This document shows, piece after piece, positions 18,465 to 26,404 of a stretch of DNA of 64,000 nucleotides (positions are counted from its first letter, which is position 1; every line of letters starts with the position of its first letter). The translations under genes and the position numbers were made by a program. The notes below the pieces were generated by a model. That model was not told the origin of the DNA and ran no database searches. It worked only from the letters and a program-made list of their open reading frames with translations. Where the stretch lies: contig CABUWI010000003.1 in assembly GCA_902495245.1 (NCBI GenBank), positions 124,001-188,000 of the forward strand. Direction: 5' to 3'. The stretch is from an uncultured Porphyromonadaceae bacterium. Its GTDB lineage: Bacteria > Bacteroidota > Bacteroidia > Bacteroidales > Muribaculaceae.

Positions 18465-19802
18465 TTATTTGTCTGATTGGTTAAGATATGTAACGGTTAC
18501 GGCCCCGGCCTGCAGTCGGCGCAGCGCGTCGCGCAGCCGGTCGGTTTCGGCGTCAGGCGGGCAGAGGCCGAGATAGTAGGCGGCGGTCTGCGTGTCGCCG
18601 CGCTCAATGGCGGCAGCGGCGGCGTTGAGCGCGCAGCGGCGGTCGTCGGGATAGAGGCGCACCGCCGTGGCCATCACGTCGTTGAATTCGGCCGAGCCGG
18701 GGGCGCAGTCGGCCGCAAGAATCATCAGCTCGTGGAGATTGAGGCTCGAGGGGCGCTCGCGGTAGACACGGCGAATCTCGGCAGGGTCGTCGAACTGCCT
18801 GATGGTGTAGCGCACAACGTAGTCCGAGCGGCGCAGGGCGGGGTAGACATTGGCGCGCAGAAACTCATAGTCGGCCGGATAGCGGCTCTTGATTTCAGCC
18901 TCCTTGGCGTCGGGCGGGAGGTCAGAGTCGATAATCCCGATAATCGCGGCGGCGTCGGGCACAACCGAAACCGCCACCGAGTCGCGCAGGGCCGCCCAGT
19001 TTTCAGGCTCGCAGTCGGTGTGGAAATCGGTTGTGGCGAAGTCGTGGCGTGATTTCACGTAGGCCGTCAGCGCCTCGGTGCGTCCCGCAGCCAATCGGGC
19101 GTTGTTTTCATAAGAGCCTTCGGGCGATGCATATCCTTTGATGCTTATGTCGGTTATGGTTGCATCGGGGTTTGATCTGACCGCGTTGATTGAGGCGAGA
19201 ATCTTGCCCAGTTCGAGGCGGTTGTTGCGATAGTCGGGCAGAATCACCGTGCGGTTAACGGGAAAATCGACATAGGCCGAGCCTTTCAGCTCCTGAATCT
19301 TTGCCACGGCCTTGACATCGGGCACCCGGTAGAACGACGGGTCGATCAGCTTCGCGGGCCTGACGTTTACGGCGGCCACGGTGAAGGCGGTGTCGGACAC
19401 GGTCTTGCCGCAGCAACCCTCTTTGACCTCGCTGATGCTCACGGTGGCGTCGACGCCGTGCCATGGCGCCGTGCGGCGATAGACAATGCGCGGCCCGCGG
19501 CCTGCGCGGAACAGGAGTGAGCCGTCGGTGCGGCGCATGCCGCGCTCGTAGGTTAACAGGCGCGTGCGTCCGGCCAGAATCAGCGGCTCGAGTGCCGTCG
19601 TCGTGTCGGCCGACGCAATCAGCGGCGTGAGCCGCAGTTCGCTCCCAGAGGTCAGTTTCACGTCGGCGGGGTCGACGGTGAAGCCCACCGTAATCAGTCC
19701 GAGAGTGTCGTTGACCTCGACGCTGACGTCGGAGAGCCGGAGCTCAGCTGCGGCGGTGAGGGCCGCGAGCAGTGAGGCGAGATATATTGCAATGCGTTTC
19801 AT
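18465..19802 (-). CDS. DUF3868/OmpA-like fimbrial accessory protein
   Basis: The 445-residue secreted protein (signal ending Thr-Ala-Ala-Ala) has an N-terminal beta domain of the DUF3868 type and an OmpA-like segment near residues 215-250: Ile-Lys-Gly-Tyr-Ala-Ser-Pro-Glu-Gly-Ser, Asn-Ala-Arg-Leu-Ala-Ala-Gly-Arg. The last 100 residues form a helical repeat with Cys-Ala-Leu-Asn-Ala-Ala-Ala. It probably binds peptidoglycan and helps anchor or assemble the fimbria. It starts three bases after DUF3575 ends and lies 30 bases before Mfa1. Confidence 0.8.
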   Translation of the reverse strand: MKRIAIYLASLLAALTAAAELRLSDVSVEVNDTLGLITVGFTVDPADVKLTSGSELRLTPLIASADTTTALEPLILAGRTRLLTYERGMRRTDGSLLFRAGRGPRIVYRRTAPWHGVDATVSISEVKEGCCGKTVSDTAFTVAAVNVRPAKLIDPSFYRVPDVKAVAKIQELKGSAYVDFPVNRTVILPDYRNNRLELGKILASINAVRSNPDATITDISIKGYASPEGSYENNARLAAGRTEALTAYVKSRHDFATTDFHTDCEPENWAALRDSVAVSVVPDAAAIIGIIDSDLPPDAKEAEIKSRYPADYEFLRANVYPALRRSDYVVRYTIRQFDDPAEIRRVYRERPSSLNLHELMILAADCAPGSAEFNDVMATAVRLYPDDRRCALNAAAAAIERGDTQTAAYYLGLCPPDAETDRLRDALRRLQAGAVTVTYLNQSDK

Positions 19803-19805
19803 CGG

Positions 19806-20360
19806 TCAGAATACATAAATGAGGTTAACGGCCGCCTTGGTCGGGCCGACATAGTTGCGGGTCTTGCCGGTTTCGAGCCGCGTGCCGCACGTGGCACACG
19901 GAAACACGTCGTAGCGGGCGCGAATCCAGCCGACGGCAATTTCGGCCTCGATGCTCCAGTGGCGGCTCAGCATGTGGGTGTAGCCGTAGGCGGCACCGGC
20001 GCCGAAGCCGCGGCCCTGATAGCGCTTGTTGTGAATCGGGGCGACGTTGAATTCGCCGCCAATCAGGTGGGCGCCGAAAAAGTGGCCGGCAAAGCGTTCG
20101 CACAGCCAGTAGCGCACCTCGGGCTGCACGAACCAGTGTTTCCATTGTTTGCCGCCCGGCGCCCAGTCGTTGAAACTGCCGCCGACCTCGACCGACCACC
20201 GCGGCGCCACTCCGACCTCGGCGGCGAGGTTGGGCGAGAGCGCGGCGTTGAGCAGCAGGTTTGTTTTCAGCGCCACGTTGTTTTGAGCCGTGGCCGTGAA
20301 CCCTGCCGACAGAGCGAGCGTTGCAATTGTGTACAACAGAATGTGCATTAGACGTGCCAT
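19806..20360 (-). CDS. DUF3575 outer-membrane beta-barrel-like protein
   Basis: At 184 residues with a signal peptide ending Thr-Ala-Thr-Ala-Gln and many aromatic-rich strands (Val-Ala-Leu-Lys-Thr-Asn-Leu-Leu, Tyr-Gly-Tyr-Thr-His-Met-Leu, Leu-Ile-Tyr-Val-Phe at the end) this is a DUF3575 protein. The family heads many Bacteroidales fimbrial operons and probably forms a small outer-membrane barrel. A final Phe is present, as usual for barrel recognition by BAM. It is the first gene after the promoter at 20418-20449. Confidence 0.85.
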   Translation of the reverse strand: MARLMHILLYTIATLALSAGFTATAQNNVALKTNLLLNAALSPNLAAEVGVAPRWSVEVGGSFNDWAPGGKQWKHWFVQPEVRYWLCERFAGHFFGAHLIGGEFNVAPIHNKRYQGRGFGAGAAYGYTHMLSRHWSIEAEIAVGWIRARYDVFPCATCGTRLETGKTRNYVGPTKAAVNLIYVF

Positions 20361-20417
20361 TGTGAATTATTATAGTGTACCGTTTGTTGAAATAGTTTGT
20401 ACTACTGAAATCGATTG

Positions 20418-20449
20418 CAAAGTTACGCATAACCCCGATATATGGTCAA
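20418..20449 (-). promoter_or_regulatory. Promoter of the fimbrial operon
   Basis: On the minus strand TTGA (20446-20449) and TAACTTTG (20418-20425) are 20 bases apart, an almost ideal Bacteroidales promoter, about 58 bases before the DUF3575 start. The -33 box lies inside the first of two direct repeats (20442-20472), so a protein binding there would act on this promoter. Confidence 0.65.
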
Positions 20450-20472
20450 TAGTTGCAATAGATGGCCAATAG
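20442..20472. promoter_or_regulatory. Direct repeats, likely operator between fimbrial operon and its regulator
   Basis: ATGGTCAATAG (20442-20452) and ATGGCCAATAG (20462-20472) differ at one base and are exactly 20 bases apart, about two helical turns. A third CAATAG lies between them at 20456-20461. They sit between divergent genes for fimbriae and a HTH regulator, and overlap the fimbrial -33 box. Confidence 0.5.
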
Positions 20473-20598
20473 ATTTAACATTGCTCGAATCGATGACTAT
20501 TGTTTGTCTATCCCTGTTTTGGAAAAATTACGTAAATTTGCATCGGCATGAATGTTACAAGCCACCCTTCATTAGAAAACCTATTCTGACAAGCACAT

Positions 20599-22218
20599 AT
20601 GAGACCAAAAAACCTCCCGGCAATCGCGGCCGTTTTGCTGTTGATATCGGCCGGCTGCAACCACGGAAAGGGCTCGCATGCCGACAGTATGCGCCCCGGT
20701 GTGAACGACTCGGTCGAGTCGCTGACGCTGCGGGCATGGACAATGCGCGACACCGGCGCACCGCTCGACGAGATTCTTGCCGTGCAGGCCGAAGCGGTGA
20801 AGCGGCTGCGCGAAGGCACGTCGGCCGACCCGGCAGTCGACGTGCTGGAACAGATGGGATTTTTCTATTATCTGAATGCCGACTTCAAGAACGCCATGAA
20901 GTTTTATGAAGAAGCCATAGACTCGTTGGCCGCCACGGCGCCGGCCGCGCGTCCGGAGGGGGCGATTCAGCTGTTCGGAGATTTTGCGGCCCTGTATTGC
21001 GAACTCGGCATGCACGAAGAGGCGATGGCCTACAGCGACAGCGCCGTCGCCGAGAGCAAGCGGCAGAACGGCCGCATGCTCAGCGATGTCTACAGTTTCC
21101 GGTCGGGCATCTGTCAGGCCAAGGGCGACACGGCCGGAGCGATGAGATGTTATGACATCGCGCTTAAGGCGATTGACGATTATCAGACCAAGGCCCCGAA
21201 AAACTATCTGCGCGGAATGATAAACGGCGAGCGGGCCTACCTCATGCTCGAGGCCTATGCCGACGAGGCCGACTCCGTCAGGCGTGCGGTGAAGCTGCTT
21301 GAGAACGCGCTTGAGCAGAATATAGCCACCGACCCGACAGCGCGCGAGTTTTCACTGGGCTACGGCTATTCGCTGCTGGGCGACCATGAGCGCGGACTGA
21401 AAATGATGGAAAACGCCGTGGCCGAGTTCGACCGTCAGGGCGACATCTGGTATCAGCGCTATGCCATAGGGCGGCTCATGGGCGAATATTCGCGGTTGGA
21501 CATGCCGGAACGGCTGGCCCGTCTCTTTCCGCTATACGAGCAGGTTTGCGACTCGGCCAACGCGCAAGACAAGGCGCGCTATGCAATCAGCGCGGCCGTG
21601 CGCTATGACGCTCAGGCCAAAGAGGCGCATAACGAGGCTCTGCGAGCCCGCCTGCGCTATGAGCGCGAGCATTCACGCTTCATCACGCTCTCGGTCTTTG
21701 TGGCCTTTGTAATTCTGGCCGGGGCTACGGTTGAGCTGGTGAGGCGCTATCGGCGCCTGCAGGTCAAGCGTGAAAGCCAGCGCAATGAAATTGACTCGCT
21801 CACGTATATTCAGAGCCAGCTTGAAGAGCGCGTCGAGGTGCTCGAGCGCGACCTGACCGCCGGAATGAACAGCAACCGCGCCATTCTGGCCGAGCCGAAG
21901 CTGATTGTCGGCGAGAACGAAGGGCGGTTCAGGCGTGCGTTCAACGTGCTTTATCCGGGTCTCATCGACAAACTGCATGAAGACTATCCGGCATTGACAG
22001 TGAATGACGACTTGCTGTGCATGTTGATTTATCTGCGACATGCCACGCCCGAAATCTCCATTTTTCTCGGCATTTCGCGCGCATCGGTCAATTCGGCCCG
22101 CTATCGCCTGAGGCAGAAGTTCGGCCTGTCAAAAAGCGAAGACCTCGACGGGTTCATAACTTCGAGACCGTCGCAATTACCCCCCCGTTATAATGCACTG
22201 AATAACAGTGAGTTATAA
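20599..22218 (+). CDS. TPR transmembrane regulator with C-terminal helix-turn-helix
   Basis: The 539-residue protein starts with a lipoprotein-like signal (Ser-Ala-Gly-Cys near residue 20), followed by a TPR-like helical domain to about residue 350. One membrane helix (Phe-Ile-Thr-Leu-Ser-Val-Phe-Val-Ala-Phe-Val) precedes a coiled coil and a C-terminal HTH in which Thr-Pro-Glu-Ile-Ser-Ile-Phe-Leu-Gly-Ile-Ser-Arg-Ala-Ser-Val-Asn fits a recognition helix. This layout is common in Bacteroidales as a one-component membrane regulator. Its position divergent from the fimbrial operon suggests it controls that operon; no kinase motifs are present. Confidence 0.8.
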   Translation: MRPKNLPAIAAVLLLISAGCNHGKGSHADSMRPGVNDSVESLTLRAWTMRDTGAPLDEILAVQAEAVKRLREGTSADPAVDVLEQMGFFYYLNADFKNAMKFYEEAIDSLAATAPAARPEGAIQLFGDFAALYCELGMHEEAMAYSDSAVAESKRQNGRMLSDVYSFRSGICQAKGDTAGAMRCYDIALKAIDDYQTKAPKNYLRGMINGERAYLMLEAYADEADSVRRAVKLLENALEQNIATDPTAREFSLGYGYSLLGDHERGLKMMENAVAEFDRQGDIWYQRYAIGRLMGEYSRLDMPERLARLFPLYEQVCDSANAQDKARYAISAAVRYDAQAKEAHNEALRARLRYEREHSRFITLSVFVAFVILAGATVELVRRYRRLQVKRESQRNEIDSLTYIQSQLEERVEVLERDLTAGMNSNRAILAEPKLIVGENEGRFRRAFNVLYPGLIDKLHEDYPALTVNDDLLCMLIYLRHATPEISIFLGISRASVNSARYRLRQKFGLSKSEDLDGFITSRPSQLPPRYNALNNSEL

Positions 22219-22263
22219 CAGAGAAGAGGCGTGGAATCCTCAAAGATTGCATTATGCCAAAGG

Positions 22264-22357
22264 GTAGGGACGCACGGCCCGTGCGTCCGAGTTGTAGAGA
22301 GTGTAACTTGCTGTAGTATTGGTGGATACCGCGGACGCACGAGCCGTGCGTCCCTAC
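22264..22357. repeat. 94-base palindromic element, copy 1
   Basis: The element begins GTAGGGACGCACGG and ends CCGTGCGTCCCTAC, so its ends are inverted repeats; each arm is itself palindromic (GGACGCAC...GTGCGTCC). Copy 2 at 30861-30954 has the same length and the same core with 'gctgtagtattgg'. It lies between convergent 3' ends of the TPR regulator and DUF2130 genes, where it could act as a transcription end or be a miniature mobile repeat. Confidence 0.75.
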
Positions 22358-22410
22358 AGAATTTACGAAACAGATATTTTGCGCCAATTCCTTAAGTCAG
22401 CGACATTGAA

Positions 22411-23676
22411 TCACTCGTTGCCCTCTTCAATCATTTTTCTGACCGACGGAGCGCCGTGGGTCAGCTTTTTTACGGTCAGGTCTTTCTGAGTCATTTCGTC
22501 GGCCTTGAGCAGTTCTCTCTCCGACGCCTCGAAGCTAGCCTTGATGTCGCGCAGTTTGGCAATCTGCTTTTCGAGCGCTTCGATAGTCTTGTCAATGCCC
22601 TCGGTGGCGTCGGTGAACTTTTTGTGGGCCGAGATGACGCGCTTGTTGAAATTGTCGCGGAAGCGGTTCAGCTTGTCTTCAAACCGTGAGAAATCGGCCG
22701 TCTGCTCGCGCGCCTCGGCCAGTTCGCGGGTCAGCGCCAGCCGCTCCCTGAATCCGCGGGCGGCGCTTTCGCTGATGAGCCGAAGCACCGGCATGAAAAA
22801 CTGCGGGCGGATTACGAGCATCTTCTCGTAGCGATGGCTCATGTCGACTATGCCCTGGTCATAGAGCTCATTGCCCTGTTCGAGCATCGAAACGAGCACG
22901 GCATATTCGCATCTCTTGCGCTTGCGGTCCTTGTCGAGCTTGTCAATGAAGTCGAGATTGCGGTGTTTGTTGGCGGCAGCCGACTCGTCTGACTCGTTTT
23001 TCATCTCGAACATCACCGACACGTATTCCTCGCCATTGATGAAGTCGCGGAAAATGAAGTCGCCTTTGGAGTGCTCAACGGCGAGGTTGTCTTTTTCGAA
23101 CGTCGCCTCGGGATAGAGGCCGGAGCACTGCGCCTGCTCGAAAAGCAGCGCACAGTGCTGTTCGAGACTTTCGCCAACCAGTTTGGTGGACAGGCGCATC
23201 TTGAAGTCCTTCAGACGGTCAATTTCGTCTTGCTTGTCTTTGAGCTGCACGCGGTGCTGCTCGCGCAACTGCGACTCGCGGTTCTCGGCCAGAAGTTTTT
23301 CGGCATTGATTTTGCCGCGGAGTTCGGTAAGCTCGTTTTCTTTTGCCTGAAGTCTGGCCTGTACGGAGTTGCGCTCGTTGAGCAGTTCAATCTGCTTTTT
23401 TGCGTCAAACGATGCGATTTCGCCCTTCAGTCGCGTGATTTCGGTTTGCGCCTCGGCGAGCGACTGCGCTTTGTCGGCCAGTTGTTTGTCGTAGCTCTTC
23501 TCGACTTCGAGGCGCACGGCGGCCTCTTTGGCCTCATATTGCTGCCTGAGTTCGGACGTGCGGCGGCTGACTTCATCGTTAAACTCCTTGCCGCGCACCT
23601 GGGTCAGAATGGCGGCATAAGTACTTTCGTCGACCTGGAACGTCGTGTGGCAATTCGGACAAACAATTTCGCGCAT
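22411..23676 (-). CDS. DUF2130 coiled-coil protein
   Basis: 421 residues. It opens with a zinc-ribbon-like Cys-Pro-Asn-Cys (residues 5-8), then a long charged coiled coil to about residue 150, then a conserved core with Lys-Gly-Asp-Phe-Ile-Phe-Arg-Asp and Ser-Val-Met-Phe-Glu-Met-Lys-Asn-Glu, a PD-(D/E)xK-like pattern (Asp...Glu-x-Lys). It ends in another coiled coil. DUF2130 is related to RmuC-type putative nucleases. Function is unproven; a DNA-acting nuclease role is inferred from the motif. It is a single gene flanked by repeats. Confidence 0.82.
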   Translation of the reverse strand: MREIVCPNCHTTFQVDESTYAAILTQVRGKEFNDEVSRRTSELRQQYEAKEAAVRLEVEKSYDKQLADKAQSLAEAQTEITRLKGEIASFDAKKQIELLNERNSVQARLQAKENELTELRGKINAEKLLAENRESQLREQHRVQLKDKQDEIDRLKDFKMRLSTKLVGESLEQHCALLFEQAQCSGLYPEATFEKDNLAVEHSKGDFIFRDFINGEEYVSVMFEMKNESDESAAANKHRNLDFIDKLDKDRKRKRCEYAVLVSMLEQGNELYDQGIVDMSHRYEKMLVIRPQFFMPVLRLISESAARGFRERLALTRELAEAREQTADFSRFEDKLNRFRDNFNKRVISAHKKFTDATEGIDKTIEALEKQIAKLRDIKASFEASERELLKADEMTQKDLTVKKLTHGAPSVRKMIEEGNE

Positions 23677-23750
23677 TTGGGGAATTAAGAATTAAAAATT
23701 AAGAGTTAAGAGTTGCGGTTGGGAATTTATTTGACGCGAAGTTAGTGATT
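23677..23750. repeat. Short A/T repeat tract between genes
   Basis: The minus-side gap contains repeated GAATTAA/GAGTTAA units (about 23682-23714: 'attaagaattaaaaattaagagttaagagtt'). It is low complexity and probably slippage-prone. I see no gene. Confidence 0.4.
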
Positions 23751-24530
23751 TCACCGCAAACCGGCAAGATTATTGTCGCCCGAATTGTTGGAGTTATAGC
23801 ATTTTTGCAATTTGTCTGAAAAGGATTCCCGGAGTGCAATTCTTAATCCGTTCAGAAACGATTCCTTGATGAAGATAGATGAAGTCGGACATTTATCGGC
23901 GCATAGCTGGCACTGTATGCAATTTTCATCGTTGAAAGGCACGACTTTATCTTTGCGAACAAATATGTGCATAGGGCATACGGCGATACATTTGCCGCAG
24001 TTTACGCATGTCGAGGTGTTCAGAAACACTGTTTTGTTGCCGGCTATGTGTTCAGCGTCGTGCATTATTGTTTTCTCCAGAACTTTTCTGCGTAATTTGT
24101 CAGCAAACAGACGCGCTTTGAATATATCGCGTTCGTCAGGTCTTGCCTTGTTGTAACCGTCCATCAGTACCCAAGGACCCGTGCGGTCATAGCCTCGACA
24201 TGAGAATTCTCCGATTATCTTTCCGCCTTTTTTCTCAATTATTTTTCTGAGAGGTTTATGATATGCTCCCAAGAGAGGACGACAGCGTGTGGAGAAGATG
24301 AAAATATTTTTCCCGTTCAGATTCTGCTCGGAGACAAACTTCTGCAGATGAATATCATGAGCTGCGAAATTGATTGCAGACCCAAAGCCGATAAGGTCAT
24401 AATCTGACAGGTCGATTGTCGGGTTACCGTCAATCGGCATCAATTCAGCCGAAAAGGCGTCTGCCATGCTTTGCGCAATTTTTAATGTGTTGCCTTTATA
24501 TGCTGAACGATAGAAGATTATTGTTTTCAT
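23751..24530 (-). CDS. EFR1-family flavodoxin/ferredoxin
   Basis: Start placed at the ATG of Met-Lys-Thr-Ile-Ile-Phe-Tyr-Arg-Ser, giving 259 residues. The N-terminal half is a flavodoxin-like domain (Tyr-Lys-Gly-Asn-Thr-Leu-Lys-Ile-Ala phosphate loop; Ile-Phe-Ser-Thr-Arg-Cys). The C-terminal half has two 4Fe-4S clusters: Cys-Val-Asn-Cys-Gly-Lys-Cys-Ile-Ala-Val-Cys-Pro and Cys-Ile-Gln-Cys-Gln-Leu-Cys-Ala-Asp-Lys-Cys-Pro. EFR1 proteins are presumed to pass low-potential electrons in anaerobes; the partner is unknown. It is AT-richer than purF next door, which may mean transfer. Confidence 0.88.
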   Translation of the reverse strand: MKTIIFYRSAYKGNTLKIAQSMADAFSAELMPIDGNPTIDLSDYDLIGFGSAINFAAHDIHLQKFVSEQNLNGKNIFIFSTRCRPLLGAYHKPLRKIIEKKGGKIIGEFSCRGYDRTGPWVLMDGYNKARPDERDIFKARLFADKLRRKVLEKTIMHDAEHIAGNKTVFLNTSTCVNCGKCIAVCPMHIFVRKDKVVPFNDENCIQCQLCADKCPTSSIFIKESFLNGLRIALRESFSDKLQKCYNSNNSGDNNLAGLR

Positions 24531-24556
24531 ACTGAAACCAGATGTCGCTGTTGCAA

Positions 24557-26404
24557 TTAGCGGGCGGAGGTGCGGCCTTCGTACCAGTTGACGAATGCGC
24601 GGTTGACCAGACGGGTGCCACCGGGGGTGGGGTAGTCGCCCGAGAAGTACCAGTCGCCGGTGTGGGCGGGAATGGCGTCGTGGAGGCCACTGAGCGTCTG
24701 ATAGATAATCTCGACGGGACATTCGACCTCGGGCGGCGTGAGCATGCGGGCAATCTGCGCTGAAATCTCGCGGTCGGTGAAGGGGGCGTAGATGCGTTTG
24801 ACGTGGTTTTCGCTGTCGGGCTGTTCGCGGCAGAGGCGATAGGTCTCGGCAATGACGTCGTCGAGGCCGCGCTCGTGGAGCAGCTCGATGGCTGCGCGGA
24901 AGGCGATGAATTCGGCCATGCGGCTCATGTCGATGCCGTAGCAGTCGGGGTAGCGCACCTGGGGCGATGAGCTGACAATGACAATCTTGCCGGGGTGGAG
25001 GCGGTTGAGCATCTTGATTATGGAGCGGCGCAGCGTAGTGCCGCGCACGATGGAGTCGTCGATGACAACGAGGTTGTCGCGGCCGTTTTCGACGCAGCCG
25101 TAGGTTACGTCGTAGACGTGGGCGGCCAGTTCGTCGCGGCTGGCGCCCTCGGCAATGAACGTGCGCAGCTTGATGTCCTTTATTGCCACCTTGTCGATGC
25201 GCAGGCGGCGATTCATGATTTCACCCACCTGCTCTTCGGTGAGTGTGCCGCTCTTGGCCAGCTGCATGATTGCGGCGGTTTTTTCGGCGTTGAGCGCCTG
25301 CTCCATGCCCTCGCACATGCCGATGAAAGCCACTTCGGCCGTGTTGGGAATGAAGGAGAAGACGCTGCGGTCGAAGTCGCCGCCGACGGCCTCGATGATC
25401 TGTGGCGCGAGGTTGCGGCCGAGGGCCTTACGCTCGGCGTAGATGTCGGCATCAGAGCCGCGCGAGAAGTATATGCGCTCGAACGAGCACTTTTTCGGCT
25501 CGCGTTCGGGCAGAATGCGGCTGACGGAATATTTGAGGTCGTTGGTAACGACGAGCGCGCAACCGGGTTCGAGCTCCCTGACGTCGGCACGCCTGACGTT
25601 GAAGACGGTCTGGATTACAGGGCGCTCGGAGGCGAGGACCACAATCTCGTCGTCGGCATAGTAGAATGCCGGCCTGATTCCGGCGGGGTCGCGCAGGGCG
25701 AACATGTCGCCCGAGCCGGTGGCACCGCAGATGACGTAGCCGCCGTCCCACTGCGGGGCTGCCGCCGCGAGCACTCGCGGAATGTCAAGCCCGTCTTCAA
25801 TGGCGCGGCTCAGTTGCGGCTCCTGCAGCGAGTCGCGCAGTTGGCGGAAGAGGCGCTGGTTTTCCTGGTCGAGCGCGTAGCCGAGCTGTTCGAGCAGAAT
25901 CACCGTGTCGCTATAGAAGCGCGGGTGCTGGCCCGTGGCCACTATCGAGTCGAAAATCTCGTCGACATTGGTCATGTTGAAGTTGCCGCACAGAAGCAGG
26001 TTGCGGCTCTTCCAGTTGTTGCGGCGCAGAAATGGGTGGACGTAGCTGATGCCGTTCTTGCCGGTGGTCGAATAGCGCAGATGGCCCATGTAGATTTCTC
26101 CGACGAAGGGAGCGTCGGCCGTGGAGCCGGCTTCGGCAATGCTTTTGCGCGCGGAGTCGAAAATCTCGGTAATTGCTCCCGAGCCGAGGGCCCGTTCGCG
26201 GAAGACATATTCCGTGCCCGGCGGCGTATTCATTTTCACCACGCCTATGCCGGCGCCCTCCTGGCCGCGGTTGTGCTGCTTCTCCATGAGCAGGTAGAGC
26301 TTGTCGAGGCCCCACTGGAGGGTGCCGTATTTTTCGGCGTAATATGAGAGCGGTTTCAGGAGACGAATCATCGCCACACCGCATTCGTGTTTGAGCGGTT
26401 CCAT
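24557..26404 (-). CDS. purF: Amidophosphoribosyltransferase (PurF family)
   Basis: Starting at the ATG overlapping the glnN stop gives 615 residues, longer than the roughly 500 of E. coli PurF. Met-Glu-Pro-Leu-Lys-His-Glu-Cys-Gly places a candidate N-terminal nucleophile Cys at position 8, implying removal of a 7-residue propeptide. His-Leu-Arg-Tyr-Ser-Thr-Thr-Gly is the glutaminase Arg loop and Val-Val-Ile-Asp-Asp-Ser-Ile-Val-Arg-Gly-Thr-Thr is the PRPP site. The usual Asn-Ala-Gln-Pro-Phe is replaced by Tyr-Val-His-Pro-Phe. It makes phosphoribosylamine, the first purine step. Large insertions are typical of the Bacteroidales form, so a paralogue elsewhere is possible. Confidence 0.85.
   Translation of the reverse strand: MEPLKHECGVAMIRLLKPLSYYAEKYGTLQWGLDKLYLLMEKQHNRGQEGAGIGVVKMNTPPGTEYVFRERALGSGAITEIFDSARKSIAEAGSTADAPFVGEIYMGHLRYSTTGKNGISYVHPFLRRNNWKSRNLLLCGNFNMTNVDEIFDSIVATGQHPRFYSDTVILLEQLGYALDQENQRLFRQLRDSLQEPQLSRAIEDGLDIPRVLAAAAPQWDGGYVICGATGSGDMFALRDPAGIRPAFYYADDEIVVLASERPVIQTVFNVRRADVRELEPGCALVVTNDLKYSVSRILPEREPKKCSFERIYFSRGSDADIYAERKALGRNLAPQIIEAVGGDFDRSVFSFIPNTAEVAFIGMCEGMEQALNAEKTAAIMQLAKSGTLTEEQVGEIMNRRLRIDKVAIKDIKLRTFIAEGASRDELAAHVYDVTYGCVENGRDNLVVIDDSIVRGTTLRRSIIKMLNRLHPGKIVIVSSSPQVRYPDCYGIDMSRMAEFIAFRAAIELLHERGLDDVIAETYRLCREQPDSENHVKRIYAPFTDREISAQIARMLTPPEVECPVEIIYQTLSGLHDAIPAHTGDWYFSGDYPTPGGTRLVNRAFVNWYEGRTSAR

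Noticed and set aside
22154..22387. 77-codon minus-strand frame containing Val-Gly-Thr-His-Gly-Ser-Cys-Val-Arg
   Set aside because: The shared peptide with a frame at 30823-31170 comes from translating the 94-base repeat, not from a gene.
24995..26347. 450-codon frame opposite purF
   Set aside because: Mirror of purF; no family motifs, Ala/Val/Gly/His-heavy composition.
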